NCBI GenBank assembly: GCA_961205875.1
Contig: OY540812.1
Location: 18,476,001-18,540,000, forward strand
Direction of reading: 5' to 3'
Length of the DNA: 64,000 nucleotides
Source of the DNA: Sialis fuliginosa
Lineage: Eukaryota > Arthropoda > Insecta > Megaloptera > Sialidae
Under the pieces are notes generated by a model. That model saw nothing but the letters and a program-made list of their open reading frames with translations, did not search any database and was not told the origin of the DNA. Shown one piece after another: positions 23,201 through 38,200 of the stretch. Both the position numbers and the translations under genes were made by a program. Position 1 is the stretch's first letter, and each line of letters starts with the position of its first letter.

Positions 23201-26200
23201 ACTTTAGATGAAGATGAAGAACCGTGACTAGACAGTTTAATGTAATGTAATTTAATATTTTGAAAAACGCAACGAAAACCTTAAACTTGTTTTTCTCGAA
23301 ACGACTTTTTTCGACCTTGTTCCAGCGAATGCTCAAAGACTAATGAACCGATTTTTTTTAATTTTCATAATCGCAGTGACTAAGTCTGTGCGTAGCAGAT
23401 TTTTAAAATTTTGATAATATAATATAAATGAGAAAATTTTTCAAACCGTCGCTATTTTGTGAAAAAAAAAACATCTAGGCACAATGATGAAATTTCGATG
23501 GGACGGTGGAGAGGATTTTTTGATTGCCACATCGAAGATCATAACTTTTTAAATTTTTAATATTTTTCAATTAAAATTGGTATTGAACAAGTTGAATATA
23601 TACTTCACCCGATCCTTAAATAATTAGTTATACCTGTGAAAAAAATTCCCAAATATTGACAATTTTTTTATCCATCGCAGTGGCGTTTCCTTTTAAGTAG
23701 TTACATTTATAAATTATAAGTATGTATTTTAGTATATTTCTAAGTAAAAGTACAATTGTTTTTTTTTAAATAAATGTATTTAAGTACAAGCACAATTAAG
23801 TACAAGTATAACTACTTAAAGTACTTAATTAACTCTTTTTGTTTTGAAAAGTATTAAATTCAGATTGTTACTACGGAGAGAAATGAAAATTTAGAGGTGA
23901 ATATATTATATATTATATTATATATAATACATATATAATTAATAAAAAAATCTAGATACAATCACTAATTACTGACAGACAAAAGTATACAGAAGATAGT
24001 ATAATTATTATTAACGGAATCGTTAACAATAAAAAAGAAGCCATAAAAGACGCATTTATATTTTCTTACATTCGCTTAACTTACTTTTTCTAAACATATA
24101 TCACATTTTTGTTTTATACACGCTTTTAATAACGTTCATTCTAAGATAAAGTATAGACATAAGGGTATCACATAAATACTAATATAATCTAAGTAGTCTT
24201 TGAAAAAGTTTCATATAAACTTTACTTCTTTATCACGAATGAATCTTCTACCAAGTTTGTGTAAATTTCTTTCATACTGCGACACATCTTATTATCAAAA
24301 GATTCACAAGTCGAAGACATGTAAAAAATCGATATTTGTCATCAGATAATGGCAACAATTCTTAAGGTGTACGTGGGGGTACAGAGAAATCCATGACAGG
24401 CGTTAAAAAACCTGTGATAATTTATAGCTAACTTTTTAAGAGATCGTTAACCATTTGCTGAATAAAATGCGAAAAAGTACATAGAGAAAAAGAAAGTAGT
24501 TCTTTTTAGTATTACATTTTTAAATATATTTAATAAGTTAATTTGGCTGTGTACATTATACATTATATCAAAAATTAAAAAATTGATAATTTTTATTGTT
24601 ACTTATAAAATTAAGCATAAAACACCAATTATGTGTTTTTTTTGACAAAAAATGGCAACTATGTTTTTTTGTGTGTAAAACCACCATAATATATAAGTAT
24701 ACTCTTTTGTGTATTATGTAGTAAACTAAGCATGTATATAAATATTTTCTTGTAAAATGGAAATTCAAGCCTTTACTACGTTTTAATGTTGACCTTTTAA
24801 TGTTCTAAAAGAGAATCTTATAAATTTATGAATAAAATGTAGAAAATAGGACGTCTTGACAACTTTGTCAATTTTATTTTGACATTTGATAATTTGAATT
24901 ATAGTTCACAATTATAACACTCCAAGGAAGTTTTTTTAAAAGTTAAAACTTTAGCTATTAAAAATTATCAAATATTTAAAAAAAATCTATATATTTTGCG
25001 AGGGAAAATATTTGCATGTTTTTGAAATAACATTGATTTCTTTATTTTCTGTAGTTATATTCTACATCCTGTATCTTAGTACTCTGTTAAATTTATTTAT
25101 TTAATTTAACTTTGTAAGAAAGACGAAATAAATTAAGTTTCAAAGAACTTATAGTTATAGTTAACGCTCAGTTAATAACAAAAAGTCGTACATTTCCTCA
25201 TTTAAATTGGTTAATCCATCTAAAGAGATTACACCCACACATCCACATCTACACAGTCACACACACAGTGATTTATATTTGTAAAATATACTTACTGGTC
25301 TCAAACGTTTCCCATGTGACCTCGACTTCAGGATTCACAATAAACTCTTCCTCAATTTCATTCGACTGCAGTTCATCTGTGAAGTTGCCCTCTATGGGTT
25401 CTGAAATACATAAGACGTATACACTGTCGCTTGATTGTAGTTATCCATTGTGTGAAACACAATTTGTTTCGATCAGACGGGATTATTGACTGTATTGAAA
25501 GAGTACTACAACCAAATGGATCGAATTGAACCCTTAGTTGTTTGATTACTGATTTTTTTAAAAACATTTTGTCGTTAGATATTGGCTATAGAGAAACTGC
25601 GGTCTGTAGTCACGAAGCTAATAAATTACCCGAACCACAAAAAATATATGGACACTTATAAAGAGTACGTGTTTCGACTTTACTAGATGGGTTTCTTAGG
25701 AATTAACTACTAAAGGGTCGTTTTTACTGTGGGTAAGGTGGCGAACGAAATTATGAAGTATGATTTGGCCTATTTAGACCGTGTCTTTACTATGTAAATA
25801 GCAGCGGCGGATTTACGTTAAGTTCCGCCCTGGGCAAAAAAAAATTCCGCCCTTTTACCAAGAGAAAATATAACCTATTTTTGATATAAGTTTCAGAATT
25901 ATCATATGAACTGAGAAGTGAGAACTGTTTTTATAAGTGATGTAGAAAAATCGTTTTGATAATCGGAGTAATTTTTTGTATTAGAGTGTTGTGTATTTAA
26001 CTAAAAAAATTGTATTCTCCCAGAATCTGCCGCCCCCCAAAATTTTTGCTGCCCTGGGCAGTAGCCCATGTTGCCCATGTCTAAATCCGCCGCTGGTAAA
26101 TAGTACATTTTTATTTGTTTCGACATGACACATTCACAGTTAGAAAGTCTAAAACTAAGAATTAATTTAGGTAATATTGATAATTGAATTCGGGCAAGCC

Positions 26201-29200
26201 TTAAGGAAAATTAACAATCTACAAATTTAAAACACAAGCAGTTTTTCCTTCTCGGGTATTCATAGATATACATTTATGTATTCATAGATGTGTCATCAGT
26301 CTTCACTAATATTTAAATTAAAAATATATATAACATACAATACGTTAAGATTGGAACTGTGGTTGTAACAGATCGTCAACATATTATGTTTTATAACGCA
26401 CGGTGAGAGAAGTTATATAGTTTGGTCAAAAAAATTTTTTTATAGATGGGGATATAAAATGTAATGAAAATAAATTATTTTTGATTGCATTATAAAAATA
26501 AATATTTTTTAAAGGTACATTTCCAAAAATCCCAACTCCGTCGAATCTAGACGGGGTCATACAGGGTGTCCCAAGACTGCGTCAAAGTTCAGTATTTCAT
26601 TTATTATATCAAATAGAAGAAAACTTTAAATACAAAAGTTGTCAGGTTAAACAAGCCGCATATTTTAAAAATAGTTACATTTATATAGGGTGTCCCATAA
26701 GTGCGTTACAAATCAAAGTTATGTTTTTTTAAATACAATGTGTATTTTTTTGATTGATAATCATAAAGCATTTATTTTTTTTGGATATTTTGATATAAGC
26801 ATGTGTGGGATTATACTAAGCGGTTTAGAAATTATGACCATTTTTATAAGAAATTTGACATATTTTCAACACCTTGTTATTTTCTAATTACAACCAAAGA
26901 AAATTTGTTTTCTACTAAAAATAGTTTTGTCATATGCTCTATTATTTCGATATTACATCAAACATTTACAAAATTGTATTCTTTGTACAGGGTGTATCAA
27001 AACTCTGAACTTAATTTTTTTCAAAATTTTCAAATGGAACACCCTATATATTTTCACATTTTCGAATTGCCTATTCAATTCTAAACACATTTTATAAACT
27101 ATGTTCTGTACCTAAATCCAGCCGTTAAAAAGTTATTTGAAGATTTAATTTAATTTGAATGAGGTCTTAACGCCGCTGGTGGACATTTTGAACAAAAAAA
27201 ATTAACTTTTGTGTATTATTTTGTTTATTTAATTTCTAGATTTTCATGTTGTTAAAGTTTGTAAGTTCTAGCAAATTGTTTAATGGATTATAATAAAGTT
27301 GCATTGTCTTTATAAAACATGTTAAGATTTTAAAAATCTTCCAAATAATTATTTAAAGACTAGATTTAGGTATAGAACATAGTCTATAAAATGTGTTTAG
27401 AATTGAATAGGCAATTCGAAAATGTAAAAATATATAGGGTGTTCCATTTGAAAATTTTGAAAAAAATTAAGTTCAGAGTTTTGATACACCCTGTACAAAG
27501 AATACAATTTTGTAAATGTTTGATGTAATATCGAAATAATAGAGCATATGACAAAACTATTTTTAGTAGAAAACAAATATTCTTTGGTTGTAATTAGAAA
27601 ATAACAAGGTGTTGAAAATATGTCAATTTTCTTATAAAAATGGTTATAATTTCTAAACCGCTCAGTATAATCCCACACATGCATATATCAAAATATCCAA
27701 AAAAATAAATGCTTTAAGATTATCAATCAAAAAAATACACATTGTATTTAAAAAAACATAACTTTGATTTGTAACGCACTTATGGGACACCTATATAAAT
27801 GTAACTATTTTTAAAATATGCGGCTTGTTTAACCTGACAACTTTTGTATTTAAAGTTTTCTTCTATTTGATATAATAAATGAAATATTGAACTTTGACGC
27901 AGTCTTGGGACAGCCTGTATATTGAATAATTTATATTGAATAATAACAATTGGTATTTTTTATGGAATATGTATAAAACTGAAACGGATTTGATTTTACA
28001 ATAACCACGGCGAAACCTCGGGGAATTTCTTAAGTCAATTAATAGTAAATGATTATACATGTGTGTATAATAATATGCCTTTCTGTTAATTGTTTAATTT
28101 GTATGTAATAGTTCATTTATCATAGTATTAATCAATAGTGAACAAGTATCTTGGAAGCTCTATATATTTATTGGAAAGTTAAAACATATTTATAAATTGT
28201 AATACATTATATGTACACAAAAAATTAAATTTAAAAGGATGACTATCTGAATCTTAGCATCAAGTCACATTTTTTTAAATTTGACATATCACTTGTTGAA
28301 ATTGTAAAAATAAACAAGTTTCCTGTAAATATATGGTATTATATAATATATTCATAAAAATTATTATAACGTTTATATATATTATATGTATATACATATT
28401 AATATACCGATTTATACAAATTTATAATATTGTAATATATGTACATTATAAATAGGTACAATATTTTTTTCTTTCAGCGTTATATATTTGTTGAGAATTC
28501 TATCTCTTCATGGTTTTATCAAAAATCATTGCGTTTCCTTTGTAATCAACGTCAGACAATGTAAAAGGATTTTCAGTTTTTTCCCGAGTAAAGCCCTTAT
28601 TTTTTCTGATCTACAAAAACTTTGTATGTTGTTTTGAATAGATGGAGTTTGGACAAAGGAATAATATAATAAGATATATATTATTAGATTCCTTTTGAAT
28701 AAAGCGTTTATCTTTGCATAAAATACATATTTACATATATTGTGTAGGTTTATATATTTCGTAGTATGTATGCTATATATAATATAATATTATTATATTA
28801 AGAAGTATGTTAGAACAAGAAACTAGAATTATTGAATAATAATAATAAAGTGATATATTAATTAGTAATATGTATATGAATCTGTTTGTACAATTAAAAT
28901 ATTTTGAAATTTTTGAATCCACACGAGAGTTTCATTGTTAGAAAACCTAAAACTAGCGTCGGCTTTAGAGGGAGCGAACCAGGGCGAACGCTCGGGGCGT
29001 TAGGCCATGTGGAGCGGCGCACAATGGGGCATAAGTGACTTTTTTGGTTCAAATTAGTATACAGGCTATAATTTAAACTTTTTTGGAATCTGTAGGATCG
29101 CACCAAACTGAGATAGTAACTATTCAACTTATTTGTTAATTTAAAATTTTAATTTGTTAATAATAGGGGAAGGAGGTCTCGACGGTCTTAGGGCATTTAA

Positions 29201-32200
29201 ATAGAATTGATAGAAGCTATATTAAAAAAAAGTTGAGGTCTGTAATATCGCGCCAAGCTGAGATATTAATTAAAAACTAATCGTCTTTGGGAGGACTGTA
29301 GCTTCCTCACGAAGAATTTCCGTATACTTGTTTATATAAAGTTTATTGCTTGAAATAATATCCTCGATCTACTGTTAATTTTTTCACACACATAAACCAC
29401 CTGTATAGAGATGAAAAGAAAAATTAATGGTATAGTTACGATGTTGACGTAATAAAACCCAAAAATGTATATTGAATAAATAAGGTCAGATACATAATAT
29501 AAATAGTATTTTCTAAATACAAAATAAAAAGGAAAACGGTTTGATTTGAAAAAAACAAACGAGATTGAAGCCGTGCTGCTATTATAATATTACAAATTTT
29601 TGTTTTGTTCTTATTGGATTGAAAATTATAAAGTTGTTGTTGTTCTGAGTGTACTATAAAACGAAAGATGTAATGCATTTTTTTTTTTAATTGGGGCAGT
29701 TTGTATTTATATTATACATACGTAGAATTGGATTTCACGATATAAAATGTCAAGAAATATGTAAGCTATACAATATGTAGTTAAAAGACCAAATAACTTG
29801 TTGAAAAACACTGTACACATATATACATATATAAACACTGTATACATATATAAACAATAATTTATGTTGGATGTACACGTTTGGGGGAACGTATGGGTGG
29901 GCTTGATAATCAGATGGGACATTATGTCCGTTCTCGTATGTACAACAACTGTTTAATATTGATAAATAAAAACCACTTTCGACAGCCACTGTAGATAAGC
30001 TCGTTAATGGCAGAGAGTTGGAGCTTTTTTAACATCAGCTTTAAACTTGGAACATGCACACGAATCAAGTTTTTATAGCTTACAACGGACATAAAATGCT
30101 TATGTACATGTGTGGCTGTAAACATAATATATGTATATACCTACTAATGTGGGACGTGTTTAATGAGATAGTAGGATCGCTAAAAATATTTTAAAAATTA
30201 CAACGTAATCATACATATATGTAATACTCCTATATAGCCAGCCGAGAGAGAAGTTCAGAGCCAACACTAGAGTGCAGACAATCGTTTCTCACTCGCACAG
30301 AAGCAGTCGCGCGTCCTTCTGTGCATGCTCGTGTTCACCATTCCATGCTGAAACATTACGAGCATATTTTCCGATTAATAAGTTGAAAGACGAATTGAAA
30401 TCTAAACCTTGATTTCAAATTGTACCGCGCCGCGCATGCGCATTTCAGAGAAAGGCTGCTTATCTGCATCTCATTCTGACGTCTCCCGTTCCTCTTATAG
30501 GCTTAAATGGACGGCTGGTCATATAGGAGTGTTATATATATGCAACGTATTTACAAAAGTAGGTAAAAGTAAGGAAATTAGAAGCAAACGTCGGCCTTTT
30601 CCCCCAAAAATCAAAATTTGAAATCGATGTATTTAACAAACTCTATTGGCACATGTGAAAAATATATCGATAAAGAGGTTTTTCCATTTTAATTTAGTAT
30701 TTTTAAAATAAAAGCTTGATGCTAAAATATTAATAAACTAAATTTTTCTCTTTATTTGCAAAAGTTGCATTTCTTATGTAGGCATTAGGTACCTACGTAT
30801 TATTAAATTTATAAAATCTGAATAAAGCTCTGAATATACCTTTGAAATCAGATGACATTGACCTATAATGACATCATGTCATTATATAGGTTTTCATTTA
30901 AAATTGACCCCTTATTGACCGTAATAGGTAATGGGAAAAAAGTATAATGACTATAAAAAGGTACGTTCTTTAAAGTTCTATATTTCTTGAAAGTTTCACA
31001 TACAGTTATCTCAAAGAAGATTAAAAAAGAGATAAATGACTGAGGCGTTTATTCTGAAACATATTGTAAAATAAAATCGATCAAAACATACATACACAGG
31101 TGAACGCCATAAGGGTTCTGAAGTACGTAGTACGAGGACTGTTTGGAGCCACTTACAACTGTATTTTTGAGTTAGAAAAAACTATAAAAAACTATTTATT
31201 GAGATCTACATTTTGACATCATCATCATTTATTTTTTGTTTATTTTTAAATTTTTTAAATTTGCTTTGGAGTCCCCTGCTTACACGACTTTTGAGTTAGA
31301 AAAAAAAATAAGAAAGAGGGTAAAATTTCACTAGTTTGGTTATATATTGTGACGTGCTATATGCTTTGGTGTGAAAATTATTTTTGTCTAGCTTTAGCTC
31401 TTTAACATCCCCCTCCACACCAGAAAATGTTTTTTTTTTTTTAAAACATTTTTATCTAAAGGGCATCATTTTACATGTTCAGTAAAACTTTAAAGTTTCT
31501 AGCTTGTATAGTTTACGAGATATTTTGTTTTGAGTGAAAAGGACGGACGGACGGACGACAAAATTAGATTATAAGGGTTTCTTTGGAACCTTTATGTTAA
31601 AAATGAACAATTTATTTTATTTTATTTAATTATTTTTATAGTTATACGTAAAAATTTAATTTTATGGACGAAATTTTCAATTAAAAACAACAAGTTCGTT
31701 ATATAGAGGTTTTACTGCAAATCAAAGTAATGTAATATCTTACATCGCAAGTTACACGAGCTTGATATGAACCAAAGATAAATAATATTTGAACTATCTG
31801 CTATAAAAATGTTTAAGGACTACTGATACTAACATACGAGAGTTAAATCGGTAAGCTATTGTCACGTGACTCCGCCTTACCGACATGCACAGTGATGCAA
31901 CGTATTTGTGTGTGTTGGCTCGTTATCAGATATCCTTTAATAGATATTTCCAGGAGATATTTCCCGAATGGATTTTCGATACCGCAGTAAAGATAAGAAA
32001 GGGTAATTTTGAGGTTTATCTAGCTGGATGAAAAAATGTTGCGCTACGTTCAACATATGGTGTATCTATTTTTTGTTTGTTAAGTTTTGTTTTAAATATT
32101 TCTATACACATAGAAATTTTAACTTACATAAATTGAACTTTATTTATTAATGTATTGAGATAAAATATTAACAGCTTATTGCTTGTTTTAATATTATTTA

Positions 32201-35200
32201 AAATTTTAGTTATTATTGTTTAATTAACCGATCATAAATTAATGATTAAAATGGGGGAAATTGCAATTCAGTTTTAAATATCTAAAAGTGATACAATAAA
32301 TGAATCGTTTTTTAACAGTATTATATAAAAACAGTCAAGTCAAACAATGGAATAGATTCTATGAGATTAAAAGCATATACGCTTTCAGATATTTTTGTTG
32401 ATAATTTTAATGTTGCTATAATTCTTCTTCTTCATGTATTATTGTCTGCTGGCTTAGCCTTTTCAGAGAGCAATTGGTATGGTATTGATGTTTATGGAAA
32501 AAAATTGCCATTCGCTCTAATAAAAGTTTCTGATATGTCAAATCATCCGTCAAACGACTCTATCAAATGATACCAATATGTCAACATCGCCAGTTTTTGA
32601 CATACGTGGTGCAAGTGTCGAAATATATTTGTATACCAAAAAAAGTGGACATAGATAATATAATTCATAGTCACATTGGAAAACGGGTCAATCATTTCTA
32701 AGATAATAAGTAAAGTCGAAACTCATTTTAATTCTGAGATTTAAAATTTTTGGGTAACGGTAAAAATAATTATTTTAACTCCAAAGTTCATAGCACAATA
32801 TTTAACGTTCAGTTATAAGCAAGATAAACGCTAATAATATAGAAAAATTTCCGCTGCTAACCTGATTCGAATGAAACCTCAGCAAGCATGATCCAGGGCG
32901 ATCCGAAATATAGACGTAACTTGACGAATTGTGCCACGCGTCCGTGGAGATCTACGGTGATGTTGCGGGCCGCTTCCCGGGTTCTGTCTGGGAGGTTAGT
33001 GTACAGCAGAGCGCGACCTCCCCATTGCTCCCCGCTCGAACTGAAGTATATCCGTGCTTTTGAGAATATCTGTATTAAAAATATATTTTTTTATTAGACC
33101 AACTATGCCAAATAACTTTTTAATAATAATAATCTTGAATATTACTAAATAAATTAAGATATAACCGTAAATTCAAATTATTTTTAATAATCATAATAAA
33201 TATATAATACGTAAAAACAATAATAAACCATATCTCTTTGTTTCTCTGTCTTATAAGTAACACGTGACAAATAGGTTTGGTGTAAATTTTTCGAAACACA
33301 ATTTTTCGAATCACAATTTTTCGAATCACAATTCTTCGAATCACAATTTTTCGAAACACAATTTTTCGAAACACAATTTTTCGAATCACAATTTTTCGAA
33401 TCACAATTCTTCGAATGAACAATTTTTCGAATGAACAATTTTTCGAAAAATTTAAGTTTTATTGTTCAAATTTTATTTAGTTAATAAAATATTAAGTAAA
33501 ATAATATTTGGACATTTTACGATATCCATATATTAATATTATAAATGCGAAAGTGTATTTGTCTGTCTGTCTGTCTGTTTGTTACCTTTTCACGGCTAAA
33601 CCGCTGAACCGATCTTGATGAAATTTGGCAGTGAGATAGCTTGCATCCCGAGGACGGACATAGGCTATTTTGTATCTTAAAAATTCAACCCCTAAGAAAT
33701 TGGAATTTTTTTTTTTTTAGTAATTAATATTTATACCCCCCGAAACATATGAAGAGTTGTAAGTAGTTTTTTCGATCCGGCGGGAAAAATGCCACGGGGG
33801 CGAGGGTTTTAGGGGGAAAACAACCCTATCTCGCATAGGAGCCGAGATATTTACGATTTTGTATAATGAAAGAAAACTAAAAATAAGAAAAATTTAATAT
33901 TTTACCCCCTGTCACATATGAAGAGTTGTAATTGATTACATTCGATCTGGCGGGAAAAATACTACGGAAGAGAGATTATTAGGGGGACAAAACAACCCCT
34001 TATCTTACATAGGAGTCGCGATTTATATTATAAATGCGAAAGTGTATCTCTCAGTCTTTACCGATTTTGATGAAATTTGGCAGTGTGATGGCTTACATCC
34101 CGAGGACGGATAAAGGCTATTTCGTATCTCGAAAATTCAACCCCTAAGGAATTGCAAGAGGGAGGAAAAATTTTAATTTTTTTTAGTAATTAATATTTTA
34201 CCCCCCGTTACATATGAAGGGTTGTAAGTGGTTTTATTCGATCCGGCGGGAAAAATACCACGGGGGCGGGGGTTTTAGGGGAAAAAACAACCCTCTATCT
34301 CGCATAGGAGCCGAGATATTTACGATTTTGTATAATGAAAGAAAACTAAAAATAAGATAAATTTAATATTTTACCCCCTGTCACATATGAAGGGTTATAA
34401 TTAGTTTCATTCGATCCGGCGGAAAAAATATCATGGGAATGAGGGTTTCGAAATCCACGCGAGCGAATCCGCGGGTAGCAGTTAGTATTTAATAAACAAA
34501 AAGCCATGTAATTTATTTAGGTAGGTACATACATGCATATGTTAATACATATGCAGTTTGTGAGAGAGCTGGCTAATCCTCTCATCAATAAACTAATTTT
34601 GTTTAATGTTAATAATAACATACGCGTCAAAAAGAACATTTATTGGGATTTAAAAAACAAAAAAAATCGCTTAAATTGAATTTATTAATAACTTTAAAAA
34701 AACATGCAAATACAACTTAAATATATTTCGTAAAATGTCCAAATATTACTTTGCTGAATATTTTATTAACTAAATAAAATTTCAACAATAAAACTTAAAT
34801 TTTTCGAAAAATTGTTCATTCGAAAAATTGTTCATTCGAAGAATTGTGATTCGAAAAATTGTGATTCGAAAAATTGTGTTTCGAAAAATTGTGTTTCGAA
34901 AAATTGTGATTCGAAGAATTGTGATTCGAAAAATTGTGATTCGAAAAATTGTGTTTCGAAAAACTCGCCGGATACCGACAAATATGTACCAAAAATAATA
35001 AATGAATTTATTTATAAGAATGCCATAAAATAGAGTGGCATAATAAATAATGACCTTATAAAAAAAGTCTAGACACAAAAAATTATAATGTAATTTTTAT
35101 AATTTTGGTTTCATTTTTATTACTATTATGACCACTTTTTATTTTGTTTATGACTCGCCGTACTTGTATTGGTTTACAAGTATTACAAAAGACTAGTCAA

Positions 35201-38200
35201 ATAAAAACAAAATTTTGAATGTCACTAACAAATATATTATGTAATGCATACTAGACTAATTTAATGCCAGGTGTAAAGATTAAATTTTAAAATATTCGCA
35301 TTTTTGCTGGCAAGATTAATTAGCCTTTTGATTAAACCCATTTGCTTTGTGTTACATAAATAATTTAAATCAACTATAATTACTCTGATATTTCCTGAGC
35401 CATATAAACCACTCTGCATCTGTGAAACAACTGCAAACACTGCATATTTAAAATACAAATCTTGAGTTACAATTTAAAACTTGATATACGATTCAGATTG
35501 CTTTCTGAAAACTGGTGTTAATTTTTTACCCCGTCAAGTTATGTTTTGCAATTTCTCTAGACATTTTCTTTATGAAATTCTGATTTCGTTAGATGAAGAA
35601 GTGCATATTAAATATTTTAACACTATTTCGGCAAAAGAAAGTTTGAAACGCCAAAATTCGTAGCCTCTAAAAATTGGTATGAATTTTTGAAAAGTTGGCC
35701 TTGATTAAAAATTTTAATTGACAAGAAGGTGCTGAAAATAGGTTTTAAAGAGATTACATTTTGATATTACTTTTAAATTTGAGATTGTATCTCGAATTTA
35801 AAATTCAATTCTTCTTTCATCATCAAAAGTATGCACCTTTTTATCTTTCATCTTTGTATTATGCTATTTTTTAACAAATTAATTAAAAATATTTCTAATT
35901 ACATTTGATAAAAAGGATTTCTTTTATGTTTGGAGAAATATACATCTAAATTGGATGATTTTTATTCATGTCAGTTGTACTTGAAGATATTCATTTAATA
36001 GACATATTCTTTATTTTACGTTCGCAATTCCACTAACGACCATGAAAAATTCAAAGTATTGTTTTTGACAGGTAATTATTTTCCGGAATCCAAATATAGT
36101 TAGCAGTGAAAAAAGAGTGGAGTTATGTAACAGTATGAAATCTATTTATGAATCTTTTTTACACATCTGGTTCAAAAGGCAAATATGTCAAGTAACGATG
36201 TTCGTTTTTATTTTGTGCTTTTTTGTTCAGTTCATGTTTGAGTTTTAAATTAAAAAAAGTAAATAAAATAAAATTATCCTCGATTAAAATTACTTTATAC
36301 TGTTTATATAATAATGTTCAATTGAAATGAAACAAAATGTGTGAATTTATCTTGACGTTAGCTATCATTCTGAAGATAGAAATATAGGTTCCTAGTTAAA
36401 AATGGTCACTAAATATCTTGATTTCTCTTATTAGAAAGTTGTTTACAGCTTTATAATCTTACAACTTTAGGTATATGAAATAATTTTTTCAATAGTTGAT
36501 ACATAATTCCAATGATACTGGCCGCATATTTTAAAATGTGACACCATTAAATTATTGTCGTTGATGAATACCAGTTAACAAATTATGGGAACATCACTGT
36601 TTGCCTAGTATAACTTCTAATATTTCGATTTTAACATCTTAAGAACTAAAATAATTAATTAATGTATAAAACTTACCTGAACTCCTTTACTGAAGAAATT
36701 ATTACAGAATATATGAACTGTAGAAAAGTTTCGGAGTTGGTCAAATTCAAAGATAATTTCTACAAACTTGTTCGGGAATGAATCATTCTTCCACGCAACC
36801 CAGCCGTTTCCTGAAGTAATCACGGCGATTATTAATTATTAAAATCAAATGAAATTCACATTAATATTAATTTTGTCTTATCTCGATTTCTGGAAAACTT
36901 CGTTTAATTTTTCAGTTTATTGGTTTGACATTTTATATTTTTTTTAGTTTAAAAATACTGAGGTGTATAAAATTGCAAAAATAATAAGATATTTACGAAG
37001 AGATATTTTTTCTATACATATAATAATGTTATTATTTTTGAATACCGATTATTTTTCTCTAAAAATATTTTTATTTAATAAAGATGAGTGTAGCTATATT
37101 TTGTTACAGGTTATATATGAGCCGTTGATTTTGAAAGTGGCCTAACTCCATTTATGTTTAAACTGAGATATTAAAGAGTTTGCGTTAAAATTAAAAATAT
37201 ACGTGTAAGATATCAATCTGCCACATTGATTAAGTGTTTCTAAGGGAGTGAAATTTATAATTACTATTAAAATAACCCCAATTATTAAATCAATAATATG
37301 TGTTTTTTTACCACAAATGAAGTTAGGCCACTTTCAAAATCAACAATTACGTTTGTTATTAATTTAAAAGAACTCAACTCCATTTGTAGTTAGTTAAAAT
37401 GCTTCAAATTGAAAAAAAAAACAACACTCATTTTAATTTATATTATTTCTTTATAACTCTTAAAAAAATTATACAATTCAGGAAATCTAAGTATGTATAC
37501 AGGTGATTTTTAAGTCTTGAGATTGTTTAATATCTGGAAAACTATGGATTTTTAGGGAAAATATTTGGTACAAAAGTTTCAGGATTTATGCCCGGTATTA
37601 TAAAGGACCTAACAAAATTTGTTAGCTAGCAATTACATTCATATGGGGTATTAATACTGTACTAGTATCTATGGATTAGTTATGGAATTTAGAGCAGTGA
37701 CACTTCAATTAATTGTAACACAGTTGGCATCTTTGACCGTACAAAATAATTTTCATAACATCATCACTGTTTTAATACCGTTTGTATTTACCTTCAACGC
37801 GTGCGCGAAACTTGTCAAAGTCATCAACAAACTCCAAAAGAACTGTCATATATGTTTGATACCTCAGTTGAAAGTGTTTGTTAGCTAACAAATTTGTTAG
37901 GTCCTTTATGATACCGGACATTAGAGGGGCAAAATCAATAGAGTTAACAATTTCGACCTTGAGTGGAGGTTTGAAGGTCATTTTGGAGTCAACAATTTTT
38001 TTTCAAAGGAAATTATTTTTTTTTTGAAGATTCGTATTTTGCAGAAAAAAAGAAATAACTTTTGTCTGAAAAGTTTTATAAAAAATTTCAATTTCAACAT
38101 ATTTTTTTAAATTTTGTAACATTAAAAAAATTATTTTTGCTTTAAAAATTTATGAAATTATAAAAAAATTATTTTTTTAAACTGCATTTTTCCTCAAACA

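Larger units (their letters stand above)
19701..25295 (-). other. Ddr: DDR-like intron between linker and transmembrane exons
   Basis: This 5.6-kb intron is filled with repeats (19762-20137, 21256-21497, 21602-21945, 22002-22281, 22901-23862). The rest is AT-rich with no exon-like block. Confidence 0.7.
25401..32861 (-). other. Ddr: DDR-like intron, 7.5 kb
   Basis: It holds a hAT MITE, the foldback 26562-27917, the duplicated segment 28990-29280, the MITE 30226-30530, the element 31112-31592 and an unexplained open frame at 32361-32570. The rest is AT-rich and featureless. Confidence 0.7.
33070..36676 (-). other. Ddr: DDR-like intron, 3.6 kb
   Basis: It is dominated by the foldback element 33287-34963. 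From 34964 to 36676 it is AT-rich, with the open frames 35261-35458 (-) and 35481-35663 (+) that I cannot assign. Confidence 0.7.

Noticed and set aside
26690-27684. Matching 93-95-codon frames on opposite strands
   Set aside because: They are mirror images of the foldback arms and carry no domain.
33120-35078. Open frames reading FRKIVIRKIV or SKNCDSKNC on both strands
   Set aside because: They are translations of the 15-bp repeat arrays. The array is also not CRISPR: it has no spacers, the genome is eukaryotic, and it is mirrored at two transposon ends.
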